The notes beneath the pieces were generated by a model, which saw only the letters and a list, made by a program, of their open reading frames with translations, was not told the DNA's origin and did not search any database. A program made the position numbers and the translations under genes. Below are positions 1 through 11,269 of a stretch of 44,321 nt of DNA, in pieces. Every line of letters starts with the position of its first letter. Position 1 is the stretch's first letter. Origin of the DNA: Stenocarpella maydis (taxonomy: Eukaryota > Ascomycota > Sordariomycetes > Diaporthales > Diaporthaceae); assembly GCA_002270565.1 (NCBI GenBank), contig NQMI01000201.1:19466-63786 (forward strand), given 5' to 3'.

Positions 1-968
1 CTGTTGCGACGGGAACTCGCGGCTCGGTAGTCGATCTAGAGGTTGCAATGACCTGTTGGCGCAGTGGGGGCAGACTGGGAAAGATTTTGGTCAGCCTGCG
101 GTTGCTTCGTGTTTGCGGTGCGCTGTGGTGCGACACGATGCGATGCGATGCGATGGGTGCGCCAACCGGTGCAGGTAGGCAGGCAGAGGGGAAGCAGATG
201 GGGCCTTACAGAGCAGCATTTTCGCTGGCTCGTACAATTAGATGCAACCGAAATTGCCAGAATGGTATTATGCGGCCTGTGTTTGCGGTGTCACCGTTGT
301 TGCATGGCCAACAATCACATGTGAGTGGAATCGTGTGGTGGATTCTTCTTTTTTTTTTCAAAAATCGACCATAGTGAGTCTTCCGGCAGAAATCCCCAGA
401 CATAGCAGCAGAAGCAACCGACCAGCGGCAGGCAAACGCCTAGGGTGTGAGCGGCGGCTACCCCCAAGGCGCTAATAACTAGTGGTAGGGTACCCCAGGA
501 CGACCCCTCGCTGCACGCCAGGCGGGCCAGAATCGCGTGGGGTACCTTGATCCCAGAACTGAGCGCCTGGGCGGGGCGGGCATTTTGGGCGGCTCTGCTT
601 GGGTGCTATGGTTTCGGCTGCACACAGGCGAAGGAGGGCCTTGCGTGGCTTGGTCACTGCCACCTCCTAAACCTCCGGCTTCAAGGCAAACTGCGACGCC
701 TGTGCTTGTGCTTGTGCTTGTGCTTCCGGCGGCACGACGACACAGGACAAAATATCACGCACCACGCCAGACCTTCACGCACTGACTGACTGAGGTCGAG
801 ACCAAGACGCCTGACGGCCCGACTCGCATCGCAACCCGGAGGCTCTGCAGGAGCTGTCCCTGAAACCACAGAGATCCCCAGGACTCCCACGGAGCGCCAC
901 TTTACCTCTTGACTTTCTCCTGCCCTCCAACGAACCAATATCTCCTCTGGCTGTAGCTCGACTTCACG
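1..968. other. upstream region, no gene seen
   Basis: I see no convincing gene here. Several overlapping open frames of 60-120 codons lie in different frames, as expected from GC-rich sequence, and none shows a recognisable motif. Two small tandem repeats are visible: a GATGC-type repeat near 136-155 and four copies of TGTGCT around 702-726. The last few hundred bases are presumably promoter and 5' UTR of the ankyrin-type gene starting at 969. Confidence 0.5.
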
Positions 969-1391
969 ATGGCGCCCGAAGCCGAACACGAAGTATGCAA
1001 ACCAACATGCCGGCTGTCCTCGTCCGCTTAGACCACCCTGTGCTGACACCCCTCCCTCCCCCTAGGGCGCCTCCGTAAAGGAGATCCTCATCGAGGCCTG
1101 CCGGCGCAACAATGTCGAGCTGATGCAGGAGACGCTTGAGGGAAAGAGTGAGACGGAGATCGCGGACCTGCTCAACAATACAACAACCGTCATGGGCAAC
1201 CACCTGTACCACGAGGCTGCTGCCAGGGGAAACTGTACGCCGCGTTACCCCCGAGCCTCTCCTTCCCCCTTATTCTCTCCCCTGACCACCAACCCACCTA
1301 ACCCAAGCAACTTCCCCCCTTCCCCCCCCCCCCAGCCAACGCAGCAAAGGGCAAGCTAGGGTTGGGGGAATATCCGAGGCCTACACAGTAA
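969..1391 (+). CDS. truncated ankyrin-repeat protein (YGL242C-like N-terminus)
   Basis: Three exons fit the splice rules: 969-992, 1066-1234 and 1336-1391. The introns are 993-1065 (GTATGC donor, CTGAC branch, CTAG acceptor) and 1235-1335 (GTACGC donor, long C-run before CAG). Together they give 249 bases, 82 residues plus stop. Exon 2 encodes the N-terminal part of the small fungal ankyrin-repeat family typified by yeast YGL242C: an EACRRNN segment, then LLNNTTTVMGNHLYHEAAARGN. In that family the ankyrin repeats follow this point and the protein runs to roughly 180-220 residues. Here the reading frame instead enters 18 unrelated residues and stops, and no ankyrin continuation is present before the next gene at 1648. 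The gene therefore looks 3'-truncated. Function of the family is poorly known. The exon structure is inferred, and it could be a pseudogene. Confidence 0.6.
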
Positions 1392-1647
1392 CTACAGAAG
1401 ACTAAAACAAGGGGGAAAAAAAAGCCGACGACATGGACCGGGCAGGTACGGACCACCCCTCAATGAGCCTTGATATCCCGGGACCCACTCGTCCTGTTGA
1501 AACGCCATGACCAGCCATCTCATCTTCATCACCACCACCGCCGCAAAGGGGCTCTGGCATCTCTCCGTACCGAGCTAGGTAGAAGGGTGGTCTCGAGCTC
1601 ATCAGCCAGATACTCACAGCAGGGCCGAGCCAGAGCACACCACCAAG

Positions 1648-2835
1648 ATGGCAGAGCCGGACGACAGCTTGGGCGCGCGAGCACGTGTCGACAAGCTGCC
1701 CTGCCCCCAGAAGCCACTGCTCACGAGGGTCCTGTATGCCCTCACCGTCAACGCCATTCAGCTGCTCGTTTTCGGCCCAGCAATGATGGTCCGTCACTGG
1801 AAGCAGGGGCGCAGCCCGCCCGCCACATATCCTACCATCATCAAAACGTACCCCTCTCGCCCTCGCCTGCCCATCCGCGTCTTCTTTCCCGAGGCCTACG
1901 ACCGCCATTCCGCATCCCAGTCCCAGTCGAACGAGCCCCGCTCGCCACCTCGCCTCCCACTGCTGCTCACCATCCATGGCGGTGGCTTTGTCATTGGCGA
2001 CCCCTCGGACAGTGACACCTGGAACCATGGCTTTGCCAACCAGAACAACGCCCTGGTCGTTGCTCTCAACTACGCAAAGGCACCTGGCAATCCCTTCCCA
2101 GGTCCGCTCGCAGACCTCGACGCCCAGATCGCCGCCGTCTTCTCAGACGAGGACCTAACGCCCCACTTCGACACCGCCAGGGTTGGGCTCATGGGCTTCT
2201 CGGCCGGCGGCAACCTGACCCTCGCCGTCAGTCAGTTCCCAAGGGTCCGCGAGAAGATCACGGCCGGCATCGTCCCAATCTATCCCGTCGTTGACTTCAC
2301 CGTCACGCCCGAGCAGAAGGCCACCACCAGGCGCTACAAGCCAGCCCTGCACGGCTCCCGCGGCGCCACTCAGGACGGCTTGTTGAAATTGGCCGGTGCC
2401 TTCGACTGGTCCTACATCCCAGTCGGCCAGGACCTCCGTGATCCCCTCCTTTCGCCCCTCTTCGTGGGCCGGAGCGCGCTCCCTGAGCGGGTTTGGATCA
2501 TTGGGTGCGAGCTTGACATGCTTGGCCACGAGGCCTGGCGATTAGCATGTCGGCTGACCGGGAGGCAGGTCCCTACGCTGGACCAGCCGATCGGCCAGGA
2601 GGCGCCTCAGGAGGGCGGCAAGCCGGGGACCCTGATCACCAGTGGCGACCAGAGGTTCGCCTGGGAGGAGAGGAACCGGGATGGTGAGGTCAAATGGCTG
2701 TGTGTTGCTGACGCTGGCCACGGATTTGACATGTTAGATCTTCATGTGGGTGTGGACAAAGAGACGATGGAGGACGGAAGGCTGAAGAGGGAAAACATAA
2801 TTAGGCTGACCGGCGAGTGGCTCTTCCGTCAGTAA
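1648..2835 (+). CDS. alpha/beta-hydrolase fold-3 (HSL-type) esterase/lipase
   Basis: Intronless, 395 residues. The hormone-sensitive-lipase hallmarks are present in order: the oxyanion-hole HGGG at residues 110-113, the nucleophile elbow GFSAG at 183-187 (Ser185; GDSAG is commoner), a candidate acid Asp290 in GCELDMLG, and His358 in AGHGF. Residues about 24-48 are hydrophobic and may anchor the protein to a membrane, as in several fungal members of this class. The likely reaction is hydrolysis of carboxylic esters; the substrate cannot be told from sequence. The start was chosen as the first ATG of the frame, directly after an adenine/cytosine-rich leader; the hydrophobic segment supports it. 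A small upstream ORF beginning at 1507 lies in the leader. Confidence 0.85.
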   Translation: MAEPDDSLGARARVDKLPCPQKPLLTRVLYALTVNAIQLLVFGPAMMVRHWKQGRSPPATYPTIIKTYPSRPRLPIRVFFPEAYDRHSASQSQSNEPRSPPRLPLLLTIHGGGFVIGDPSDSDTWNHGFANQNNALVVALNYAKAPGNPFPGPLADLDAQIAAVFSDEDLTPHFDTARVGLMGFSAGGNLTLAVSQFPRVREKITAGIVPIYPVVDFTVTPEQKATTRRYKPALHGSRGATQDGLLKLAGAFDWSYIPVGQDLRDPLLSPLFVGRSALPERVWIIGCELDMLGHEAWRLACRLTGRQVPTLDQPIGQEAPQEGGKPGTLITSGDQRFAWEERNRDGEVKWLCVADAGHGFDMLDLHVGVDKETMEDGRLKRENIIRLTGEWLFRQ

Positions 2836-3403
2836 CATGCCAACTTTAATCCGGGGGGGGGGGGTGCACATCTCAAGTTTGGGGGGCATACTATGTACCA
2901 TTCTGCAAATATGGTGCTCTTTGATTAATATTGTTTTCTCTGCCCCCTCAGACTCTCTGCACTCCTTTTCTTTTTTTTAGCTGCGTTGTGGTTCGCCATC
3001 TCCGATGAACACGAGTGGTGAATACTTAGGAACTTCTCTTGAATCGACACGTCCAGAGCAGCAAAGTGACAGTCGTAAGCAAGTGATCCCCAACTGCAAA
3101 TTAGTCTCCGGGCATTATGTTTAGGACTGTAGCCTTGCAGCCTTCAGGTGACGAGGTTGGTGGATCCAGGGCATATGCACACAAGCACCTTGTCCGTATT
3201 GCATGTCGGACTGTTTCTTTCCCTTTCCAGAACCACCAGAAGCTGGGTAAAAAGCCCAAAATACATATTCTGTGATATTACTACTAAAACATACTCCCGC
3301 TGCAAATAATAACATTTCTGGGGGCAGCGCCTGGATTGGGGTTTCGCGAAATCCCCGGTGGGTGGGCCGTCTAGTGGTTGGATGCTTATTATTAGGTCGG
3401 GAT
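2836..3403. other. intergenic region with homopolymer tract
   Basis: No gene seen. A G run of about a dozen bases lies near 2853-2865, just downstream of the hydrolase stop. A T-rich 3' flank follows and then the upstream region of the next gene. Minus-strand frames at 3121-3636 lack motifs and overlap the next gene's first exon. Confidence 0.4.
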
Positions 3404-4728
3404 ATGGCAAAAGTCACGCGACTCTGGCTCTCCTTGTCGAATCCCCCCCCCCCCCCCGGCATTCCCCATCCAGTCTCCAACTCTGTCCTGTCCAATCCGG
3501 TCTCCGGCCGCGTCTTCCATGACCTCTCTTCCTCGACTCCAGGACGTCCACCGCTCTTTACGGTACAACCTTGCAGCGGCCGCAAGAGGAGAGGAGAGAC
3601 GGGGAGCAAATCCGCCGAGGCTGCGAAAAGCCGCAAGTTGTATTCTTACGTCGCCAGTGGTGAGAAGCAAGGCCTTTCTTGCCCGCCTGTGATCCTGGCT
3701 GTCTGTGGTGAGATGGGGCACTGCCCTGATCTCCTCGCGATGCCTGTTAGGCCCCGCGCTAACACATGTCAGGGCCTTCCCTTGGTCATTGGAACCTCTT
3801 CCTCTCCAAGGGGGACATGGAAATGGAGACTGAAAATGACTGGCAGGATGCAGCCTTCAACACGCGTCACCTGCACAACCGAAACGACCGGGGTGGCCGT
3901 GGGCAAAAGCGCCACGAGTTCCAAGTCGGCAGCATGTTTGGCACCCATCTAATCAAGTGTCCGGCGATCGACCGGCTGCAGGCGGACAGCGCACACGTTG
4001 CTGCCGCTGCCTCTGCAGGGCCCGGCAGCTCCAACAAGGCCAAGCGGCGCAGGAGCAGCGCCAGCGGCGAGATTGTCCTGGAGATCTACCGTCTCACGGA
4101 CGACGAAGACGGGCTGCTTGGCTCGCTCAAATCTGCAGGGGTCATGGACGCCACCGTGGTCTTTGCGGGCAGCAGGAAGCTGCTGTGGAAGATCTGGACT
4201 CAGCTGGGCGGCCCCGGCGCAGACAACTCGGGAGAGGCCGAGGTCAAAGGAAAGAAGACGGCCGAGCGGACGATAGGGCTGCCCAACCGCAAGGGGCTGC
4301 TCCCCGGCCGCGGCAGCCGACGAGCTTCGCAGGCAGATGGCGGCGAGGACGAGGCAGGAAATGCTGAGCTTGGTGCCGACCAGGGTGACGACGGCGAGGA
4401 TTACGATGACCTGCAGTCTATTTCTAGCTCACTTGACTCGGAGGAGCGCCAACGGCGTCGCACCTCAACCTTTGAGAAGAACTCATTCCGCCACCCCAAG
4501 TTCTGGTTCCGCTGGCAGGGACAGCTATCTGATGAGGCCTCGGCTGCTGCTGACCTGGGTGGCCGCGGGCTCGATGTTCACGGTTCGGGGTATATAGTCT
4601 TCTCAGGAAACGACTGCAAGCGCTTCCAGGGTACCATGACCTCGGAGCAGCTGGCATGGAACAACGTCAAGATGAGTGGATGGAAAGCCAAGCCCCAGCC
4701 GGAAAGAGATTTTGAGGTGGAATGGTGA
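3404..4728 (+). CDS. conserved fungal protein of unknown function
   Basis: Two exons, 3404-3659 and 3773-4728, joined across intron 3660-3772 (GTGAGA donor, GCTAAC branch, CAG acceptor), give 403 residues. The splice keeps one frame from the segment LYSYVASG into PSLGHWN. The C-terminal third carries the conserved part: KFWFRWQG near residue 328, then GSGYIVFSGNDCKRFQGT and a Trp-rich end, WNNVKMSGWKAKP. This pattern recurs in many uncharacterised ascomycete proteins that I know only as hypothetical. The middle is low complexity, with Ser, Asp/Glu and Gly/Arg stretches, and a basic AKRRRSS patch that might act as a nuclear signal. The start is uncertain: an earlier in-frame ATG lies at 3272, and a poly-Pro run encoded by a C tract near 3446-3459 falls inside exon 1. 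Confidence 0.6.
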
Positions 4729-5291
4729 ACCAGACGGAGTGTTACGGAGGTTAAGATGGTTAAGGTGTCACTAGGAGGGCTTGTTAATACATGTGTTTAT
4801 GTATCAACGTGGGTTCCTAAGCTTCCTCGTTCCCACAAGACATGATGCAGGACCTCTTAGCTAGCTCTTGGTGAAGAAGGATTGTCCCTCGAGATACCAT
4901 CACAAGGGCCCAAGGCATCCGAGAAGGTGGCAGTTCTCCAGAGTACCCAGGACAGTTTCCAGTCCTGAGTGGTTTTCGTTTATTGTCGTCTGAACTGTCC
5001 TGTTTCATGGCCCAGGCCTCAGTGAACAACCGCAAGACTAAGAAGCACGCAAACATTGCCCACCAAGCGTGGCGCTGGCATCCCCGCGCTTACTGAATAG
5101 GTGAATTCAGATCTCAATCAACTACCGCCTGGTTCGTCTGTTTTTCCTGCAAATACGCAACAGCCGGAAGGTTGGGATTAGCTACCACTTACAGTCTGTT
5201 GCAGGCATCATTTCTCTTTGATACGAGACTGAGTTTGTGACAAACAGCCTCCGCCACACCATAAACTTCACTTACTCTTCTTGTCCACAGC
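4729..5291. other. intergenic region
   Basis: I see no gene. It should hold the 3' end of the preceding gene and the promoter and leader of the next one. A pyrimidine-rich stretch ending in CACAG at 5282-5290, just before the ATG at 5292, looks like a splice acceptor. The real start may therefore lie in an upstream exon, or there may be a 5' UTR intron. Confidence 0.35.
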
Positions 5292-7485
5292 ATGTTTACG
5301 TCGCACGTCTTTAACTCTAGATCGCTTTCGCCATCCACCTATCCACCCTGGCTGGCCCCAGCAACACAGTCAATGTCCTCACCATCGATGGACCGCCTAC
5401 GCGATCTGGCAGCCCACACCCGCAGCAGCAGACGTGTGGAATCCCGCCTGCGGATTCCAAATCCCCTCTCTACAACCTCTCTCATACCCCACAAGGCCAC
5501 GGAGCTTGGAGAGGGCAGCGACGACACAAGGTCAACCATCAGTCTCACCAGTGCCAGTACAGCCACACCTTGCCTGCGTGTCCACTTACTCCCTTCCGCA
5601 CCATCACTTGGCTCAGACCCAAACATCAGCTCTGCTTCGCCTTGTCCCGACACCAGAGCCTCTGTTGCCCAGTCGAAGGGCGAAGAGAACATCATGCCCA
5701 CTGGAAATCGAGCTTCCAGCATCCAGACGGATAACAAGAAGCACAAAATGGAGCGTAAAGCACCGAGGCAGACGGCGCTGAAGGGGGGTGAGACTGCTGC
5801 TGCTCTAGCCAGCCACGAGGCAGACCAGGGACTTTTCGAGCAAATCCTGACCTCCATTGCCCAAGACAACGTCATCGCCAACAGCGGTCTTGAGCTCCAC
5901 CGCCGGGTCAACGACTGCGCTCGTGATTACTTGGACGCAAAGCAGATTGTCGAGCGCAGGGAGCATGAGATTGCTGCCATCTCCGCCAAAATTGAGGCCA
6001 TGCAGGCCACCATCAGCGATGCCAGCAAGCACTTGCACAGAGCACAGGACATTGCTGCTGAGGCAATTGACAACAGCGTTTCTGAGCAGTTCAGGCTCAT
6101 GGAGCGTGACGCTCTGACAGACATCCTCATGAGAATTACCGATGCCATCACAAAGGGGAACTGTCATGATTGGCCCAGGAGCAAGGTCAACCAGTATCTC
6201 GAGGTAGGTTTTCTCTTCCTTTGCCCTCTTGAGCACGTGAAGCCCCACTGAGACCTTCAATACAAAGTCCATCCCTTGTGGTGCCCACACCCCTCAACAC
6301 CGGACTAGGACTGCCGCGAAATGACCATTGACCACTCCTCCCCTACAGGATCTTCAGGCTGTCTACCACAAGAACAAGTACTACTGCCAGTCGCCAATGG
6401 TCAGCAGCGGCATCGTCTACGTGGCCAAGCATTTCGTATTCCACGCAGACTACGACGACGCCTTCGAGCCGATGCTCTTCCACCTGTGTAATCGCACTGA
6501 TTACAAGGGTTTTGTTGAGCGCGCTCGCAATGAGGACCATGAGTTTGCTCAACAGAACCACGACACTTACACTGCTCGAGCCGAGCCTACTCCCAAGACC
6601 AAAACCAGCAGAGTCCCTTCGGACGACGAGAAAGCCGCTGGTGAGGCCAATGGCATCTATTATGATGGCGATGGCAATGCTATTCGTCAGCACGTCATTA
6701 TTCCTGGGGAATCACATCCAGCCCAGCTCGACCCAACAAAGAAAGCGTCGTTGCAGAACTTGATACCGCTACCTCGCCGGTCATCCTCTCTACCTTCCTC
6801 AGTAGGAGGGGCTGCCGGAAAAGCCCCCAGCCGTTCAGATCCTGCTTGGCGTCCTGGTTCCTGCGGCAAGGCCACGTGCAGTTGGAAACATCTTGATTTC
6901 GACACCAGAGTCGACTTTCAAGAATTCGCGAGAGAGATGTACTCCAAGCTTGAGCCCAAGCCCGGAGTGGCATCAACCGCTATGGGCACAGCGTTTCTCG
7001 AGTCCATTGCCGGGGTGGAAGCCATTTTCACAAATGATATGGTCGGACAGTCTCCAGAAGTGAAGAAGGAGGTCGCATCGGTGAGTCTCCCAGTATGGCA
7101 TCAATGTTCACACGCCCTTCTTCTGTGGCAGGCCGTCTGCGAAATACTGACACTTGTTTAGGCCATCAAGCTCATGGAGCGGCTCAATAAGGAGCATGTA
7201 AAATCTGATCAGGTCGCCCAAAAACTGGGCGCTGTGGTTAAGGCGCATGGCCTCGACTCCGTTCATACTCACGAAGTCCCTGGGCGGCGAGTTCACATTG
7301 ACGTGGCGACTGCTGGCTTTTTCCCGGGCTGTACATGCGAGGCGGCAAATCAGGGTGGCCAAGAGTGCAAGGGAAAGCACAGTGACAAGGCCATCGGCAA
7401 TGGACAAGACTTGATGGGCGCAGGTGAGCACTCAGACCTTTTGTGGAAGGCTTATGTCTCAGGCATAGCTCCTGGAAAGCCTTGA
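5292..7485 (+). CDS. hypothetical protein with central coiled coil
   Basis: Three exons, 5292-6203, 6349-7080 and 7162-7485, all joined in phase 0, give 655 residues. The introns are 6204-6348 (GTAGGT donor, CTACAG acceptor) and 7081-7161 (GTGAGT donor, ACTGAC branch, TTTAG acceptor). I do not recognise the family. The first 130 residues are Ser/Thr/Pro-rich and probably disordered. Residues about 195-275 are Ala/Glu/Ile-rich with heptad-like spacing, which suggests a coiled coil. A better-folded segment follows across the first splice (NQYLEDLQAVYHKNKYYC). The C-terminal exon has a short Cys/His-containing patch (PGCTCEAANQGGQECKGKH) whose spacing could bind metal, but this is weak. The 5' end may be incomplete because the ATG directly follows a possible acceptor. 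The last exon could contain a further intron at the GTGAGC near 7423. Confidence 0.6.
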
Positions 7486-8230
7486 GGCTACGACCGCCCC
7501 AGGCGCGTTTGCGTGGCTTCGGAAAATGAGACAAATTGGCTGTGGGCCCTACGTTGCCCATCATCCGGGTGCGCAGCGTTGCTCGCCAGTGGTTGCAGGT
7601 ACCCGGTAGAATTGCAAGGAAAGCTACGTAGGTACCTAGGTATCTACGCTGCGCATCCAATCGTCAACGATGATTTACTATAATGCTTGATCATTCCTGA
7701 TGCATCCTGCCGCTTCTCCCCGTCTCAATACTTGGCGTTGCCCGATATACGGCCCGGGGTGATTCGGAATTGTGACTATATGTACTGCTTGAGGCCTGTC
7801 CAACACGGGGAGCGGGACGCTTCCATACTCCGCGTTGCCTCTCCCTTAACTTTAATCTATCTCCTGTCTTTGGACTCCTTATTATGCTCGCTCAACTTTG
7901 GCTTTAAGCGCGTGGTAACTAATTGAACTGGTTGCCGGCTTCCCTGCCCGGCTAGTCACAGGTGTTTGTGTTGTAGTACCTATGGTAAGCTTCCATGATT
8001 CACATGCACACAGTGATTCGCTGAGTCTCTTCCTCTAAGATAAGAGCATTGTGCTATGGTATACATTAGGTTCCCAGGTGCCAGTTTGCTTCTTTTAGGC
8101 GTTAGACCGCCGCTTGTACTGCGCCAGACCACCTGAAACAACGACAAGAGAGGCAACGAAAAGCAAAACAGAATGGCGCCGGGACGAGTTAATTTCATAT
8201 CAAGTCTTCACAGCCTGGTTGGGTGAATGT
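7486..8230. other. intergenic region, no gene seen
   Basis: Short frames only, with no motif. Near 7620-7650 there is a run of GTAC/CTAGG-type short repeats. The right end leads into the decayed VOC-type gene. Confidence 0.4.
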
Positions 8231-8880
8231 GAGGCGCCCGCTATGGGTGAATCATGGTCACGAGGACCTCAAAAAGGTAAGTAACTTATTATCCTCATTC
8301 CTCACTGTGGGCCGTACCTAATGGATGATTCAAGCAACACAACATGAGATTTTGCTCGATTTTGGCTTCCAAGAAGCGCATCGCACGTTCAATCCTGAGC
8401 GTATATTCTACGAGAATAAGACAACCAACCCGTGCGTTATGTGTCTCGGAAAGAACGGACCGGCCCCTCTTCTTCGGTGGCTCGCTGGACGCAGCCTCCC
8501 AAGAAGACCTAGAGCGAGCTGCAAAACTACCAGGTGCCGGTCCGATCCTCGCATTAGGCTTCAATGTTTTCCTGGGGGCGGCAAGGTTGTGACTGTTGTC
8601 GATCCGGAGAATATCCCCATCAGCGTTGTATTCGGCTAACGGCTACTCGACGTTAGAACGAGGCCGACCGCCCGAGGGCGTGGATGCCTACAACATGGGA
8701 TCAGATACTCTAACCGGGGACGACGGGAACCCGCGGAGGGGCGGTTTCAGCGGTTAGATAAAGGGCCCATATCGTCAATATTCAAGTGGTGTTCAATACC
8801 AGATGCTTTTCCGAGCTATGGTGACTTGCGGTCAAGAAATTTTGGCCTGAAAGTTGGTAGTGACCCGTGGCACTTTTGAA
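8231..8880 (+). pseudogene. decayed glyoxalase/VOC-family (extradiol-dioxygenase-like) gene
   Basis: Homology-like segments run in one direction but change frame. A first segment (WVNHGHEDLKK, ending about 8273) is followed by a plausible intron, 8274-8329, with GTAAGT donor and CTAAT branch. The next segment, LLDFGFQEAHRTFNPERIFY, leads to about 8460. There the frame shifts to one reading LFFGGSLDAASQEDLERAAKLPGAGPI, and near 8560 it shifts back to give PGGGKVVTVVDPENIP. A further piece in another frame (GRFQRLDKGP, about 8737-8766) matches what follows in this family. The order resembles fungal vicinal-oxygen-chelate proteins annotated as glyoxalase/bleomycin-resistance or catechol-dioxygenase-like. 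At least two frame changes and an in-frame stop just after the DPENIP segment make a functional product unlikely. The second VOC half appears missing. Family assignment is from memory. Confidence 0.65.
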
Positions 8881-10400
8881 CGGTCTTTGTGCGTCAGGCC
8901 CTTATGCGCAGTGATATTTGCATTTGGTATCAGGGCAGAAACTGCAAATAATGGCTCCAAAGTAACGTGGAATAATGGAAAAGAGGCAGGAAAACCGAAG
9001 GTTGTTGGTGGCTTCGACCACGGGACCGGAGCTGTATGTATAAGTAATCACCCCGGGCTTGTGTCCCAGCCCTCAACCATGGCTTCCGTTCAGGTACAAG
9101 AAATCCCACGGCAGAAAGAATACCAAAGAGAGAGGGTACCAGAGACGGTCATCGCCGTTCTGAAAATAATAGGAAATTAGCGAGTATAAGTTTAATCTAC
9201 TAAGGTTGTCTGAACCATCTCGTCTGTGCACATCTGAGCAAATCAACTCCTCTGTAATCCACACACCCAGCGCCAGTGGCGCTGCAGGAGCAGAAGAGAC
9301 TGGGAAGGTTACGGCGGCTTCGGAGTAATTAGCAACGATATTTAGCACCGCAGCTATGAGATGCATCTGTTAATAGAGACAGATCTATCGTCATTGCCAA
9401 GGGAGCATTCTAACTATTCTACAAACGCTCGGGTCAAGAAGTGTCCGCTTCTTGCTTGGACTCGACCCTGTCGAAAAGTTACGATTTCAGACCTCAGCTG
9501 CGTTAGAAATGGCATTGGAATTCAGAGTTTGTGGCTAATAATGAAGTGGGCTGGGTACGCGATGCGAGAGTACTCTGAACCGTGGGGGCGAGCTTCATTG
9601 ACAACAACCTCCCTGTCACTGAAATCCGGGAAAAGAGAGTGACGTCTTTCAATTTCCACTTTCAGAGGTCGGAAGAGACGGTAGGCAAGTCCGGACTGCA
9701 GGGCGACTGCGGAATTAAATCTTGGTTCCGTTTTCCTTTGTTCGGGGCATACCAAATGAACGCCGGTAGATTCGAGACCGTTGCAGCGCAGATCGTTGGA
9801 AAACCTGCTCGCCCGGTAGAGAAGAAGTAAATAATAGGCTAGTATCGAATAATAATGCATAATGACCTGTCGATGTGCGCCAGCACCAACGAGCATCTGT
9901 ACGCGCCTTCGGCTGAGGACATCTGGAGAAGCTGTGATCCCTGTGTGCACGACGGGAACTCAAAGCCTTCATTGTGCGTGGAGGAGGTGAGGATATTCCG
10001 GGGCATGTGAAATTTGAATACCAATCAATACATGAGAAACCAAGGGGTACACCCGCAGCTGTTGTGTCTGCTGGGTTGATTATGTGTGTATACTCCGTAT
10101 ATTAACTTACCGATCTGCACTTGACCACCCCAACTTTTGTGCGGGTCGGAAAATGTCCACCCAAACTGCCATTCTGTCGAAACAAAATGATCGAAGTCAC
10201 CCATTCTCTCTCCTTCGGGCTGGCCATCCATACTGTGTAGCATTAATGCTCACTGTAACCTGAGATCCCGTGAAGAGGGCTACAACTGCAATCAGTAAAG
10301 CAGGACTCATGTAGCAAAAGTCGGTAGTTGCTACTCGGCTAGGGGATGTGCAATTTGAGATGCTTCCACCCTTCACCGAGGCACCAAGGATACGAGAAGC
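8881..10400. other. long region without recognisable gene
   Basis: I find no supported gene. Open frames of 60-140 codons occur on both strands but show no motif, splice logic or consistent frame. The region lies between two pseudogenes, so it may contain older gene remnants that I cannot recognise by eye. Confidence 0.4.
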
Positions 10401-11269
10401 TCAGACGAGCCATCTTCGAAACCATGCAACCGCCTGCTCGACTGCCATCTCTGGTGCTTCGTTATCATCCATCTGCGGATCCGCACGCAACGCAAAGCCA
10501 CGCCCGCAGCCATTATATATTCCAAGTTCAAACCTGTCGAGATTGTTTGTGTAGACCTCTCTCAGCTTTGTCTCCAGCTGGTGCACCTGGTCAATGGGCG
10601 GGCCGGCGTCTCTGTCACCTAGCGCTAGACTCTGTGGTACTTTTAACCTCTCCGCTAGTCTTGTGAACTCGACCATGTCGACGCTTGACGGATGTGCCGT
10701 GAAGTGGGCGCCGACCAGGTTTGGGCCTCCTTCCTCTGTAGAACTCTCAGCGCAGAGTCGTGACGACCAATGTCCTCCCAGGCAGAACCCGGCGATGCCG
10801 ACTTTAGCGCCTAAGGGCAGCGAGGCTCTGACGGCGCGGGTGTAATCAAGAACGGAAGGGAAGGTCCTGCGGACCTTGAAAGAGAAGGCAGTAAGAATAA
10901 AAGTCATTTTCATGGCCGCCCACTCCCGCCTTGCATGGCCGGTGAGGTTGTACCACTGAACGGATGCTGCCAGACTCTCAGAGAGGCCTACAGCCGACAT
11001 CGAGAGTCCTCCACTGGGAAGGATGTCGGGCACGAGGACGCGCAGGCCCGTCTTGGAGGCGTACTGGTCGGCGAGGAGCTTGTTGTTGACGAGGTTGAGG
11101 CCGAAGTCGTCGGTCAAGAAGACGATGGTCGAGTTGGACGTCGCAGTGCCGCGTGTGACGTATGTCTCCCTGTTGAAGAGATGTTCAAGGTGTCCAGTCG
11201 GCTGGGCCGTGTGGACGGCGCGGAGAAGAAGTCGGCTGCGTAGGGTGGCTGTTCGGCGGTGGCACTCAT
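10401..11269 (-). pseudogene. dienelactone hydrolase-family gene, frameshifted and lacking catalytic His
   Basis: The main frame (from about 11215 down to 10401) encodes the core of a fungal dienelactone hydrolase, an alpha/beta hydrolase with a Cys-Asp-His triad. It has PTGHLEHLFNRETYVTRG, the nucleophile motif GFCLGG (Cys) and a GDRDAG acid loop. The usual C-terminal HGF motif reads CGRGFALRAD here, so the catalytic His is Arg (CAT to CGT class change). The natural-looking start (MSATAEQPPYAADFF, ATG at 11269) lies in another frame. A single-base loss in the stretch encoding FFSAP, near 11220, would explain the shift, and I see no intron that could bridge it. The alternative start, the first Met of the core frame at 11117, would lose the N-terminal strands. 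Either damage alone could inactivate the enzyme, so I call it a pseudogene. Confidence 0.7.

Noticed and set aside
1402..2028. 208-codon minus frame over the alpha/beta hydrolase start
   Set aside because: It is antisense to a well-supported enzyme and has no motif of its own.
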